Positions 24,815 through 34,144 of a stretch of 51,454 nt of DNA are shown here, piece by piece. The notes under the pieces are model-generated. The model made no database searches. It saw only the letters and a program-made list of their open reading frames with translations, and was not told the DNA's origin. Location: NCBI RefSeq assembly GCF_900167155.1, contig NZ_FUXU01000028.1:1-51454 (forward strand), in the 5' to 3' direction. The position numbers were made by a program, and so were the translations under genes. Positions within the stretch are counted from its first letter, which is position 1, and each line of letters starts with the position of its first letter. This DNA is from Enterovibrio nigricans DSM 22720. Its GTDB lineage: Bacteria; Pseudomonadota; Gammaproteobacteria; Enterobacterales; Vibrionaceae.

Positions 24815-26989
24815 TTATGATTTAGAGCTTTTCAGGGCTTTTTGTGCCAACCCATCGGTCAGAGCGTGCATCTCCGGTAAAATCCGATGAATAAGATGAA
24901 GCTGCTGAAGTACCATTCGTGCAGAACTGCTCTCTTCATCACGCCAACGTTCGAGGTGTTTACCCAATGCACTGTCTAAGCAAGGCGTTGCATCCACCGT
25001 TGCGCCTGACAGTTTCTCAATCAAACAGTCGAGCTCCTCATGAATGCCTCGGTGCGCTTTCGACACCAATTCATGAATACTGTCGTCGTCCATCTGCATG
25101 CGGTGTGCACCCAAGGTCGATATGTAGCTCAGCATTGCGTGGTTAAGACATAAGAAACGGAAGCTTTCATCAATGGCGGTACGGTAACGGCCTGGCTCGG
25201 CAAGCATGTTACTGATTGCGTTGGTGAGATGAGCATCGTTGTTGTGCGCATCGCGTCTTGCCACTCGGTACGCAACCGTATCGCGTTTACCGATTCGGTA
25301 TTGACCAATAATTTGCCCCAAATAATCACGGTTAGCAGACACGGAGTCTTTCATAATTCCGCGAAGCCTGTGAGCTTGCCAATCCGGCAATATGTAACGC
25401 ACGGCCACCACCGAGAGTAAGCAGCCTGCCAGTGTGTCGCCCAATCGAGGCAGTATGACGGCGAAGCCTTCACCCAGTTGGTTGAAACACATCAACACTA
25501 GCAAGGTGATAAAGGCAGTTGCGGCTGCATAATGCGTGGTTCGGAAGGCAAAGAAAAGCACTCCAAATAACAGCATTAACACCAATTGTCCGGTAAGGTC
25601 TGGGAAGAAAGTGAGGAGCGGTAAGCCAATCACCAAGCCCGCTAAAGTACCGGTGATCCGCTCTGTGAGCTTGCTTCGTGTCATGGCATAGTTGGACTGA
25701 CAGACAAACAAGATGGTGAGTAAAATCCAGTAGCCGCGCGTCAAGTCAAAGCCTTGAATCACACCGTAACCTGCCGCCAGAGCAATACAAAGACGCACTG
25801 CATGTCGAAACAACAGAGATTTTGGGGTGAGCTGAGAGCGAATACGGGAAATTTTGTCGCGAAAACCGTGGGCGTCAGAATCGGCGATTTCTTTGTCTTC
25901 GTCCGTTTGTGTCGCATCAGGGTTACTGATATTGGCAAGTTGTCGTTCAATGGTTGCCAGATTTTTGAACAAATAATCTAGCTGTCCATGTAATGGCTTC
26001 CACTCAGGGTTGTCCTGCGACTTGATATAAAGCAAAGACTCGCTGACCTCGTCCAGTGCTTTTACGCTCGCTTCACCATGCTGGTACGGCTGGGATAGGG
26101 TCAGGCATTGTGATACATCCAAGCAGGCTTTTGCTTGCAAGCGCATCAGGTGCTGAAGCCTAAACAGTACATCACTGTGGAAGAAAACTTCTGCCAGTTC
26201 TTGGTAGCGGTAGTGAGAAGAACTGGCACGTTCGTGAATGTCTTGAGCCAGGAAATAGATTTTTAAGAACTGGCGGCCTTCACTGCTTAATCGGCCGCCT
26301 CGCACACGGTTAAGTAGGGTCGCTTTTGCCACGTTCAACGCATTCACGACAACGGCATTTTCTTTGGCATTGCGAAGCCGAAAAGGTTGTGGAGCCAAAT
26401 TGCGCGAGGGGTGAAACATATTTGATTTCTGTTCGAGGAACCCCGACAGGGTGTTAAAAACATTGGCCAGACTTTGTTGAACGGGTTGCATTGGCCAGAA
26501 CAGCAGCCACACCAGCGAGATGACGCCGTACCAAGCCGCTCCCGCAAGGAGCAAAGAGGGTTGGTACCAAATGGAGGGAGATTGATGTGCGCCCAACATG
26601 GTGTAAACGGCAATTAGCAAGGAAGCAAAAGCTATGCTTGCATAGCGGGGCCCTATCGCACCCAGCATGATGAAACCAAAGGTTGAACTGGTTAAACCCA
26701 GTACGAACAGTAAGGGGTAATCGAAGAGAAGCTCGACAGAGACTGTGGCGATAGCAAAACAAAAAAGCGTAGTCAGTAAGGCGGATAGCCTTCCCGACCA
26801 ATTATCGTCCGTTTCAGCTAATGCAGAAGCGATAACACCGAGAACTAAGGGGGTGATTGCTTCGGAAGCACCCAGCCACCAACAAGGGATAGCCACGCCA
26901 ACTAACGCAATAAAAACACGGACACTGTAATTTATGCGACTGTTTGCCCAGTACTCACGAAAAGAGAGAGATGCGCGTTTCGAAATCAT
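24815..26989 (-). CDS. yccS: YccS-type FUSC-family inner-membrane protein
   Basis: This 724-residue protein matches the YccS/YhfK layout. A hydrophobic block of about six segments (25-170) is followed by a soluble region, then a second block (about 395-530) with the FUSC/ArAE-like motif RHAVRLCIALAAGYG and GYWILLTILFVCQSNYAMTRSKL, and a helical C-terminal domain. The family is related to aromatic-acid efflux subunits; the substrate of YccS is not established. The gene is intact, single, and divergent from helD across a 200-base gap. Confidence 0.85.
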   Translation of the reverse strand: MISKRASLSFREYWANSRINYSVRVFIALVGVAIPCWWLGASEAITPLVLGVIASALAETDDNWSGRLSALLTTLFCFAIATVSVELLFDYPLLFVLGLTSSTFGFIMLGAIGPRYASIAFASLLIAVYTMLGAHQSPSIWYQPSLLLAGAAWYGVISLVWLLFWPMQPVQQSLANVFNTLSGFLEQKSNMFHPSRNLAPQPFRLRNAKENAVVVNALNVAKATLLNRVRGGRLSSEGRQFLKIYFLAQDIHERASSSHYRYQELAEVFFHSDVLFRLQHLMRLQAKACLDVSQCLTLSQPYQHGEASVKALDEVSESLLYIKSQDNPEWKPLHGQLDYLFKNLATIERQLANISNPDATQTDEDKEIADSDAHGFRDKISRIRSQLTPKSLLFRHAVRLCIALAAGYGVIQGFDLTRGYWILLTILFVCQSNYAMTRSKLTERITGTLAGLVIGLPLLTFFPDLTGQLVLMLLFGVLFFAFRTTHYAAATAFITLLVLMCFNQLGEGFAVILPRLGDTLAGCLLSVVAVRYILPDWQAHRLRGIMKDSVSANRDYLGQIIGQYRIGKRDTVAYRVARRDAHNNDAHLTNAISNMLAEPGRYRTAIDESFRFLCLNHAMLSYISTLGAHRMQMDDDSIHELVSKAHRGIHEELDCLIEKLSGATVDATPCLDSALGKHLERWRDEESSSARMVLQQLHLIHRILPEMHALTDGLAQKALKSSKS

Positions 26990-27189
26990 GACAGCTTAGA
27001 GAGATTACGGATGACCGTAAGATAGCAGATTGGAATACGCATCCAAGGGGTGAGATCAAAATCACGCTCTAATTCTTTGTATTATTCTGCCAATAGCGTG
27101 TTTATGCTGGTGTTTTATCCAGTAGTACATGAGAAAAAGGCGAGAACTTGGTATGCTGGCAACTCTTCTCGCAACAATAGTTTACCGAC

Positions 27190-29268
27190 ATGATACTCAG
27201 TGCTAATCGTTTGGCTCAGTGGCTTGTGCAAGGTGATCGCTTCAGCGTCACGCTCGATGAGTTCAATCTTGTTTTTGAATCCAAACATTTCACCGAAACC
27301 GTGCCTTTCTCTATTTGGGATGGCCAATGCAGGATCACACGTGGTTTATTGTGGGGCAAAGTGACGTTTATCGTTTCCCCCTCTGATCAACCTGCCAAAT
27401 CCATCACCGTGTATGGGCTGCCCTGGCGACAACTGGCTGCTTATGCAGAGCATTTGACGGACACATATCAGGTATGGCTGTCGAAGCAACAGAGCAAATT
27501 CTTCCTTGTTGAACCGATTTTCAAAGAACTTACGCAAGAACTGAACACGTTTTCGGGGTATTTACGCGACGAAGATTTGTCTGCGTGGAAACTGAAAGCG
27601 GAGAAGTTGCTAGCAGAGAGTGACGTGTCCCCCCAAGTTATCGCGGCTTCAAACCCTTCCTTGTATCAGTCTTTTTATGCGTGGCTACAGCAAGGCGATG
27701 CGAAAAGAGTGGTGAAAAATGATGTCTGGAAACAAGAGGAACTGGAACGCTGGTCGACATGGTTTGATGGCGTAGAATCTTCGCCGCTGAATCCGTCTCA
27801 ACGTGACGCGGTGTTGATGGACGACAACCACAATTTGTTATTGGCAGGTGCAGGTTCAGGTAAAACCAGCGTGCTAATGGCAAGGGCCCAGTATCTGGTA
27901 CAAAGCAAGGCGACACAAGCCGATCGCATCCTCATGCTGGCGTTTGGCAAGAAAGCCAGCGAAGAAATGAAATCGAGACTGACCCGCGCGCAGCTAGCCA
28001 GTGTCGAGGTCTCGACTTTTCACAGTTTTGCTATACGCGTAGTCAAAGCGCTTTCTGGCGATGTACCTGTGATTTCGGCATTGGCGACCGACGAAGAAGC
28101 CAAAATGAGCTGGATGACGCTTTGGCTGGCAGAGAACCTCTCTGTACCCACGACGGAGAAACGTTGGCTCAAGCATCTAGAACAATGGTCAGTTTCAGGC
28201 GTGTCGGCAGACAGGCCGTTAGTTGAACAAGCCCACGAACCGAGATTGCACAAGTGGTTGTGGCGACATCTGGATTTGCTGAATCAACAAAAAGCGTCGC
28301 TAACCAATGTTAAAAAAACGGTCAAAGGCGATGCGAAAGCAGAAAGCGAGTTGGCGCTTGTCTGGCCGTTGGTGAAGCACTATCAGGAGACGCTATTAGT
28401 GTCTAAATCTTATGATTTTGAAGGCCTGATCCGCGAAGCCACAAAGTTACTTGCTAAAAAATCGGCCACATTTGCTGCGAAGTATGACCATGTAATGGTG
28501 GATGAGTATCAGGATATTTCGCCGTCACGCATGGCCTTACTCGATGCGGTTTGTGGCGGTAAAAGAGACCGTGCTCCCGCGCTGTTTGCTGTGGGCGATG
28601 ACTGGCAAGCGATCTACCAGTTTGCCGGCGCTGATATTCGTTTGACGACGGAATTCCTTCAGCGGTATCCAAAAGGTGTTATCCGTTATCTGGATACCAC
28701 GTACCGATTTAATTCTCAAATTGGCGCAGTCGCTAACACCTTTATTCAGGCTAACCCTGCGCAGTTGGAAAAACCGTTGAACAGTGTCTCGATGCAGAAG
28801 AAAAAAGCGGTATCGCTGATTGGCGAAAACGAGATTCAAAGCCAGCTGGAAAAAGTAACGAAAGAGGTAGGTGATAAGTCAGCATCCGTAATGTTTATCG
28901 GTCGTAACCATGCTAACAAACCTGAGCTGTTTGCAACGTGGAAAAACGCATGGCCTTCATTGCAACTTTCATACGTTACGGCGCATGCGAGTAAAGGTCT
29001 TGAAGCGGATTATTGCTTTATCGTCGATGTGAATGACAGTGTTTTTCCTGCCAAGTGTAGAGGCGAAGGCCTAGAGGCAGCGCTGCTTCCCAGTGAAGAC
29101 ACGTTTGAATATGCGGAAGAGCGGCGGCTGTTTTATGTGGCATTGACGAGAGCGCGAAAAGCGTGTTGGATTTGCTGCAACCCCGAGAAGCCATCGGTAT
29201 TCGTTATCGAATTAGCGAGAGATTATCCTGTGGTATCGAAACTGTCTCGAAAGGTGTTGGCGGTATAA
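27190..29268 (+). CDS. helD: DNA helicase IV (UvrD/Rep superfamily 1)
   Basis: This 692-residue protein is close to the 684 residues of E. coli HelD. The N-terminal ~200 residues are the helicase IV-specific domain. Superfamily 1 motifs follow: Walker A LAGAGSGKTSV near residue 217, MLAFGKKASEEMK (Ia), VDEYQDIS (Walker B), VGDDWQAIYQFAGAD (III), THASKGLEADYCFIVDV (V) and RRLFYVALTRARK (VI). It unwinds DNA 3'-5' and acts in recombination and repair. The gene is intact and unaccompanied. Confidence 0.9.
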   Translation: MILSANRLAQWLVQGDRFSVTLDEFNLVFESKHFTETVPFSIWDGQCRITRGLLWGKVTFIVSPSDQPAKSITVYGLPWRQLAAYAEHLTDTYQVWLSKQQSKFFLVEPIFKELTQELNTFSGYLRDEDLSAWKLKAEKLLAESDVSPQVIAASNPSLYQSFYAWLQQGDAKRVVKNDVWKQEELERWSTWFDGVESSPLNPSQRDAVLMDDNHNLLLAGAGSGKTSVLMARAQYLVQSKATQADRILMLAFGKKASEEMKSRLTRAQLASVEVSTFHSFAIRVVKALSGDVPVISALATDEEAKMSWMTLWLAENLSVPTTEKRWLKHLEQWSVSGVSADRPLVEQAHEPRLHKWLWRHLDLLNQQKASLTNVKKTVKGDAKAESELALVWPLVKHYQETLLVSKSYDFEGLIREATKLLAKKSATFAAKYDHVMVDEYQDISPSRMALLDAVCGGKRDRAPALFAVGDDWQAIYQFAGADIRLTTEFLQRYPKGVIRYLDTTYRFNSQIGAVANTFIQANPAQLEKPLNSVSMQKKKAVSLIGENEIQSQLEKVTKEVGDKSASVMFIGRNHANKPELFATWKNAWPSLQLSYVTAHASKGLEADYCFIVDVNDSVFPAKCRGEGLEAALLPSEDTFEYAEERRLFYVALTRARKACWICCNPEKPSVFVIELARDYPVVSKLSRKVLAV

Positions 29269-29286
29269 GTTCGGGCAGAGAAATTT

Positions 29287-29327
29287 TGGACATATATGGA
29301 CGTTAATGGCTCGTCGATATATGTCCA
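29287..29327. terminator. Long hairpin between convergent helD and rluF
   Basis: An 11-base inverted repeat TGGACATATAT/ATATATGTCCA (29287-29297, 29317-29327) continues inward, after one mismatch, with GACG/CGTC around a 9-base loop. It sits in the 88-base convergent gap, so a bidirectional terminator is the likely role; it lacks a strong U tract. Confidence 0.5.
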
Positions 29328-29356
29328 GCTTACTCATTTATTCAGCCATGTGTGCC

Positions 29357-30643
29357 TTATGGACGGCGATCTTTAGGCTTGCGATTTTTTGGTGCGCCAC
29401 TGTTGCGTGGCCCTTCGCGACGTGTGTTATTGTCGCTACGATTTCCGTCCTTGTTTCCGCTTTCACGACGTTTGTCGTTTGGGCGTCCTTGGTTTGGACG
29501 GCCGCCAGAACGGCTTCCACTCGGGCGATCGCTATTTGGACCGCTTCGGTCAGATCGGTTGTTCTCATTTCGCCCACGATCACTGCGGTTGCGATCTCTG
29601 TCAGCGCGGTGTTCCGGACGCCCATTGTCATTACGGTCGCTTTCTGAACGAGAACGGTCTGAACGTGCGCTTCCTTGGCGGTTACCGTCTTTACTAAAAC
29701 CGTCTTTATGTGCGCCATCACGCGCTGGACGATCTTTCGAAAAACTGCGCTTATCGCCATGACCCGAGCGTTGGCCATGTTTAGATTTGGCTTTTGGCTT
29801 GGCGAAAGAAATCTTGCCAGACTTCAGGTTTTCTTGCGCGGTATCACTGGTGCCACGTTTCACATCACCAGAGGCAATGCCTTTGTGTTCGTAATCTGCG
29901 TCTGGCTCGAACGTGCCTTTTGAATGAACAACAGCGCTGTTGATCTCATCCATCTCTTTTTCGGTCAGTTCACGCCATTCACCGAGTTTCAGGCTACCCA
30001 GCTTAACGTTCATGATGCGGATACGCTTCAGCTTGGTCACTTCAAAGCCTAAGTATTCACACATACGTCGGATTTGACGATTCAAACCCTGTGTCAGGAT
30101 AATTTTGAAGACAAACTTGCTTTGGCGCTCGACGAAACAAGGCTTAGTCACTGTGTCGAGAATCGGAATACCATTGGACATCAGTTCTACAAATTTAGGC
30201 GTGATAGGTTTATCGACGGTGACGATATATTCTTTTTCGTGGTTATTACCCGCACGAAGAATTTTGTTCACGATGTCGCCATCGCTTGTCAGGAAGATCA
30301 GCCCTTCAGAAGGTTTGTCTAAGCGACCTATCGGGAAGATACGTTTAGGGTGGCGGATAGCATCAACGATGTTGCCATGCACATTGCGGGCAGTGGTGCA
30401 GGTAATTCCAATGGGCTTGTTGTAAGCAATGTAAACGCGGTCAGATTTGTTTTCTGGCACAGTATCAATGCGTTGGTTGTTTACAAGCACTTCATCGCCG
30501 GGCATTACTTTCGTGCCAAGCTCTGGCACGATACCGTTAATGGTCACTTTCTGCTGTTCAATGAATTTGTCTGCTTCGCGACGCGAGCAAAAACCAGAAT
30601 CACTGATGAATTTATTTAGACGTATTCCGCTATTTGTGTTCAC
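29357..30643 (-). CDS. rluF: 23S rRNA pseudouridine(2604) synthase RluF with long disordered tail
   Basis: An S4 RNA-binding domain (1-60) is followed by the RsuA/RluF pseudouridine synthase domain, with catalytic D109 in PIGRLDKPSEG and the downstream motif LNRQIRRMCEYLGFEV. E. coli RluF has 290 residues; this one has 428. The extra ~180 C-terminal residues are composed almost only of R, D, N, G, S, K and P (for example RSDRSRSESDRNDNG). They are expected to be disordered and RNA-binding, as in helicase RG/RD tails. The start is GTG (VNTNSGIRL) with a weak AAGAAA upstream. The core enzyme isomerises U2604 (and U2605) of 23S rRNA. Confidence 0.88.
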   Translation of the reverse strand: MNTNSGIRLNKFISDSGFCSRREADKFIEQQKVTINGIVPELGTKVMPGDEVLVNNQRIDTVPENKSDRVYIAYNKPIGITCTTARNVHGNIVDAIRHPKRIFPIGRLDKPSEGLIFLTSDGDIVNKILRAGNNHEKEYIVTVDKPITPKFVELMSNGIPILDTVTKPCFVERQSKFVFKIILTQGLNRQIRRMCEYLGFEVTKLKRIRIMNVKLGSLKLGEWRELTEKEMDEINSAVVHSKGTFEPDADYEHKGIASGDVKRGTSDTAQENLKSGKISFAKPKAKSKHGQRSGHGDKRSFSKDRPARDGAHKDGFSKDGNRQGSARSDRSRSESDRNDNGRPEHRADRDRNRSDRGRNENNRSDRSGPNSDRPSGSRSGGRPNQGRPNDKRRESGNKDGNRSDNNTRREGPRNSGAPKNRKPKDRRP

Positions 30644-30931
30644 AAACGTTTCTTATCTCAAATTAACTGATCGCGTTTAGCTGAAAACCCAACGTAACAT
30701 GGTGGTCGAAATCGATGACATGCTGTGGTTATCATGCTTCTTGATGCCCCAATGGGTGATATTGCCATCTCTATTGAGGCTTTTCTCAATGTAATCGGCG
30801 ATTATACTTGAAACTGAACACCCAAAAATAGCCACATGAGCGGTTTTTTGTTAGAGATAAAGACTGGACGCGAGGAAAACTGGGCTTAGTGCCCGATGGC
30901 GCGTAAATCAACGGTGGATCAACAGGACTTA

Positions 30932-32392
30932 TCACGCCGCATGTGACGCTTTATCGCGGTATCTGTCCGCAATCTCCGTGAACTCCTTTTCGCACACTAA
31001 AAAGGCTTCCACCACTGCGGGGTCGAAGTGCGTGCCGTTGCCTTCTAAGATGATGCTTTTGGCTTTCTCATGGCTGAATGCAGGTTTATACACTCGCTTA
31101 GAGATAAGCGCATCATATACATCTGCCACGGCCATTAATCGCCCTGACAGCGGAATATCCTCACCGCCGAGCCCATTTGGATAGCCAGAACCATCCCACT
31201 TCTCATGGTGTGAGGCGGCAATCTCTTTCGCAAACTGAAGAAAGGCAATGCCGTCCGAATTTTTCTCTGTGATTGAGAGGGCTTCAGCCCCTAATTGCGC
31301 GTGCATTTTCATGATTTCGAATTCTTCGTCAGTCAACTTCCCGGGTTTGAGTAAGATGGCGTCGGGAATACCAACCTTACCAACATCGTGCAGAGGTGCT
31401 GATTTATACAAAAGGTCGATGGTCTGCTCAGTGAGATAGCTGGCATACTTCGGTGTTTTTCTTAGCTGCAAGGCGAGGGATCGGACATAAGATTGTGTGC
31501 GGAGAATATGGGCGCCTGTCTCGTTATCCCTGACTTCGGCCAACGTCGACAAACCAATTATTGTGGCATCCCGTGCTTTGTTGATCTCCTCGTAGCTGAT
31601 TTTTAGGTCATGGAGCATCACGTTTGTGTAGTAAGCGACAACCCCCAGTTCACCACTGTGATTACAGGGTAACTTCTCACTGAAGTCGCCTTTAGACGCT
31701 TGCTTCATTGTGTGAATTTGTTTTTGTAATTGCTGGTGGATGAGCGCCATACCGTTTTGGGTGATCACTGCTATATAGGCCAGTACAATGATAGATACAT
31801 AGGCAAACTCTTTCAAAATACTGTCAATGTCAGCAATCGCAGGTTTGTGTTCTGTGTGCTCGACAAGCCAAAGTAAATCTTTCGTCACCACTAGCCCTAA
31901 CAGCACGGTTACCATGATGACGAGAAGCATTGCTCCCAGCCCTACCTGTTTCGCAAGCGGCACCACGTTTTCAGGTTTAACGATCGATTTTATTTGCGTT
32001 GGGGTGTCCTCGCGGACGCTAGAAATAGAAAGGTCAAGGCTGATAACGATACCCAATAGAATGAAGCCAAAAATAACTTTCAAATTACTCTCTAGTGGAA
32101 AGTTGTAGAGTACGTAGTACCACGTTGCCAGACAGATGCCTGCCATCGTGAAAATACCGATATTGGTGATGAGATTCACTTCCTGATGCTTAATGGCACG
32201 CATGAGTTGTCTGATGAAAAACAGCACAATAAAAACAGTCGCAGTCTGGATAAATAAGACGGCAGGAGGAAGCGTGTCGAGAAAGGGGCAAACCCGAGCG
32301 CCATACAGCGTAAAAACGACGACCCCGACAGCATAATGAAGTATGCCGCGTGTGAAGGAAAAACGGCTTCTGTTGTCAGTTAGCTGATTCAT
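30932..32392 (-). CDS. Membrane-bound HD-GYP domain protein (c-di-GMP phosphodiesterase candidate)
   Basis: This 486-residue protein has about six N-terminal membrane segments (near 18-34, 45-62, 75-95, 105-122, 152-172, 197-213). A HAMP-like helix (220-270) leads to an HD-GYP domain (about 280-470). HD-GYP residues visible: H335-D336 in LHDVGKVGIPD, H364, H395-H396, and GSGYP at 401-405 with the following LGGEDIPLSGR. Such enzymes hydrolyse cyclic di-GMP. The N terminus carries no recognisable extracytoplasmic sensor domain, so the signal is unknown. The key residues are retained, so activity is plausible. Confidence 0.85.
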   Translation of the reverse strand: MNQLTDNRSRFSFTRGILHYAVGVVVFTLYGARVCPFLDTLPPAVLFIQTATVFIVLFFIRQLMRAIKHQEVNLITNIGIFTMAGICLATWYYVLYNFPLESNLKVIFGFILLGIVISLDLSISSVREDTPTQIKSIVKPENVVPLAKQVGLGAMLLVIMVTVLLGLVVTKDLLWLVEHTEHKPAIADIDSILKEFAYVSIIVLAYIAVITQNGMALIHQQLQKQIHTMKQASKGDFSEKLPCNHSGELGVVAYYTNVMLHDLKISYEEINKARDATIIGLSTLAEVRDNETGAHILRTQSYVRSLALQLRKTPKYASYLTEQTIDLLYKSAPLHDVGKVGIPDAILLKPGKLTDEEFEIMKMHAQLGAEALSITEKNSDGIAFLQFAKEIAASHHEKWDGSGYPNGLGGEDIPLSGRLMAVADVYDALISKRVYKPAFSHEKAKSIILEGNGTHFDPAVVEAFLVCEKEFTEIADRYRDKASHAA

Positions 32393-32465
32393 TGTGGCTG
32401 CTGCCTATACGTGATTTCCTGTCTCATCATTAAGACGCGGGATGTTTTAAGTATATTTCAAATTT

Positions 32466-32957
32466 TCACAGCCGCTTAACGCCGCACTCAAGCGACGTGT
32501 GAGTTTCAGAATCTATGAAAATCACAACATGGTATTCATAAGGTGAGATGCTGCTTGTTGCCCTAGCATCCGGTTGGCTAAGGGCTTTCTTCGTGAGAGA
32601 ACCGAACGCTTCAAATGTGAAGGCAGAGCGTTGGTCGGTCACCGCTATGCCTAATTTGGAGCAGAGAGCAATGCTATTCATCAGTGTTGCTTGAAGCGTT
32701 GTTTCGTTCATCCAGTCCAGTGACAATTTTGCAAAATAGCGCTCATTGGCCAGCACTATCTCTCCGCTATCAATGACCTGCTTCTCGCCGCTGTCGGTAG
32801 GCGTCCAACTTTGATTGAAACCGAGGAGTGACAGTTTCTGTTTTAGATGACGGCTTTCCGAGGCGCGGTCTGACGCAGATGCCGCCGCGCTGAATAGCAA
32901 CGGGGCGCAGAATAGAGCGAAAGCGAGGCTGAAAGCTTTATAACAGTGATGTTTCAC
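32466..32957 (-). CDS. Secreted protein of unknown function
   Basis: This 163-residue protein has a clear Sec signal peptide (about 1-29, hydrophobic LAFALFCAPLLFSAAASA). I do not recognise the mature domain. Two cysteines (C99 and C159 approximately) could pair in the periplasm. It lies upstream of the HD-GYP gene on the same strand, 73 bases away, so co-transcription is possible, and a periplasmic partner role for that membrane protein is a guess only. Confidence 0.6.
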   Translation of the reverse strand: MKHHCYKAFSLAFALFCAPLLFSAAASASDRASESRHLKQKLSLLGFNQSWTPTDSGEKQVIDSGEIVLANERYFAKLSLDWMNETTLQATLMNSIALCSKLGIAVTDQRSAFTFEAFGSLTKKALSQPDARATSSISPYEYHVVIFIDSETHTSLECGVKRL

Positions 32958-33310
32958 ATGACCATCCCAACAAATACATAGACTGGTCTTTTAAATTATA
33001 GCCATTACCTTAAAAACTGACTTATTACTCAATACTTGTATTAATGAATCATATTGAGGATATTTTTAACGCGTCGTTCTTGGTGATGTTGTTAAGCGTC
33101 AAGTCCCTTAAAATAAATGCGTTTTATCGCTATATCACATTGAATTAATGCCATCTTTTGCCTATACATTATTAATGCGAAAACGAGAACTTGATGCGTA
33201 ACTTTACATTCAGCATGTAAAAAATACCGACATTAACGAAACGCATCGTTCGCAATAACCAAGAGGTTTCGATTGCGATACTGACCATGCATCACCGGCG
33301 GGAGCATTAA
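32958..33310. other. Intergenic region between secreted protein and PilZ genes
   Basis: These 353 AT-rich bases separate divergent genes and should carry both promoters. I see no small gene and no strong palindrome. GGGAG lies 7 bases before the PilZ ATG. Confidence 0.45.
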
Positions 33311-34045
33311 ATGAATACAAATTCTACGCAATCAAAGAAGCCACCGGCGAAGCAAAAAGAACGCGTTGTCATGGGACTACAAGCCATGGATTTCATCCAA
33401 CATGGCACAGAAGCATCGCTAGATATTGTTACGCCGTTGGGTCAACGCCTTCACTTTAAAGCAAACTTTATTGGGTTTGATGATCAGCAAAACATCTTCT
33501 TTACCATGCCTAAATTGTCTAAAGGGGATTACGAAGAGTTCTTCATGGAGGGATTCAACGTTGACATTGAAGGGATCTCTGAGCAGGGAGAAGGGGCCCT
33601 CATCAAGTTCCGGACACGAATAGAGCATGTCATTTATCGTCCTGTACAACTGTTAGTGTTTCCTGTGCCGCAACAGGCGAAATTGGTCTTGTTGAGAAAT
33701 GAAATACGATATGACTTGAGGCTGCCGAGTGATATTCAGCTCACCAATCGGAAGTTGCGCGTTATTTTGATTGACGTGTCTTCCGGCGGTTGTGGATTTA
33801 GTTATGACGCGATTTCACCCGAGTTCGATGTTGACCAACGCATCGTTCTGGAAGTGGTTAACAGTGCGAATGGTGATACTTACGCACTGAGTGGTGCGAT
33901 TAAAAATGGTCGGAAAAAACGGGGTAAGCAAACCTATGGAATGGTGTTTGATGACCCTGGAAAAGCGAACTGCCGTCGTCTGCTGTCTGTGTTGATTTAT
34001 GACGGCACGAAATACGTCTTTAAGAACCCTAAAAAAGAGGTTTAA
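33311..34045 (+). CDS. PilZ-domain c-di-GMP receptor, YcgR-like
   Basis: This 244-residue cytosolic protein has two domains. The N-terminal ~115 residues resemble a YcgR/PilZN-type barrel (ASLDIVTPLGQRLHFKANFIGFD). The C-terminal PilZ domain has both c-di-GMP binding motifs intact: RxxxR at 129-133 (RNEIR) and DxSxxG at 155-160 (DVSSGG). YcgR-type proteins slow flagellar rotation or control adhesion when c-di-GMP binds. It is similar in layout to the Vibrio PlzC/PlzD proteins; the exact orthologue is not certain. The neighbouring MCP-tip-like and ODP genes suggest a motility context. Confidence 0.82.
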   Translation: MNTNSTQSKKPPAKQKERVVMGLQAMDFIQHGTEASLDIVTPLGQRLHFKANFIGFDDQQNIFFTMPKLSKGDYEEFFMEGFNVDIEGISEQGEGALIKFRTRIEHVIYRPVQLLVFPVPQQAKLVLLRNEIRYDLRLPSDIQLTNRKLRVILIDVSSGGCGFSYDAISPEFDVDQRIVLEVVNSANGDTYALSGAIKNGRKKRGKQTYGMVFDDPGKANCRRLLSVLIYDGTKYVFKNPKKEV

Positions 34046-34048
34046 CGT

Positions 34049-34077
34049 AAACTTGAAACCGAGAGGTTCGAGTTTGC
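34049..34077 (+). terminator. Imperfect hairpin after the PilZ gene
   Basis: AAACTTGAAACC and GGTTCGAGTTT pair with one bulge and one G-U around GAGA, followed by GCTTTC, directly after the PilZ stop. It may attenuate rather than fully stop transcription into the next gene. Confidence 0.4.
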
Positions 34078-34144
34078 TTTCATTCACAAAGACTTGTGTT
34101 AAGACGTATCCTCGCGCGAGTCATCAACATAAGAAGTTATCAGC

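Noticed and set aside
29338-29778. Long frames on both strands over the rluF tail
   Set aside because: They arise from the biased R/D/N/G-coding sequence; the rluF frame alone joins a conserved enzyme.
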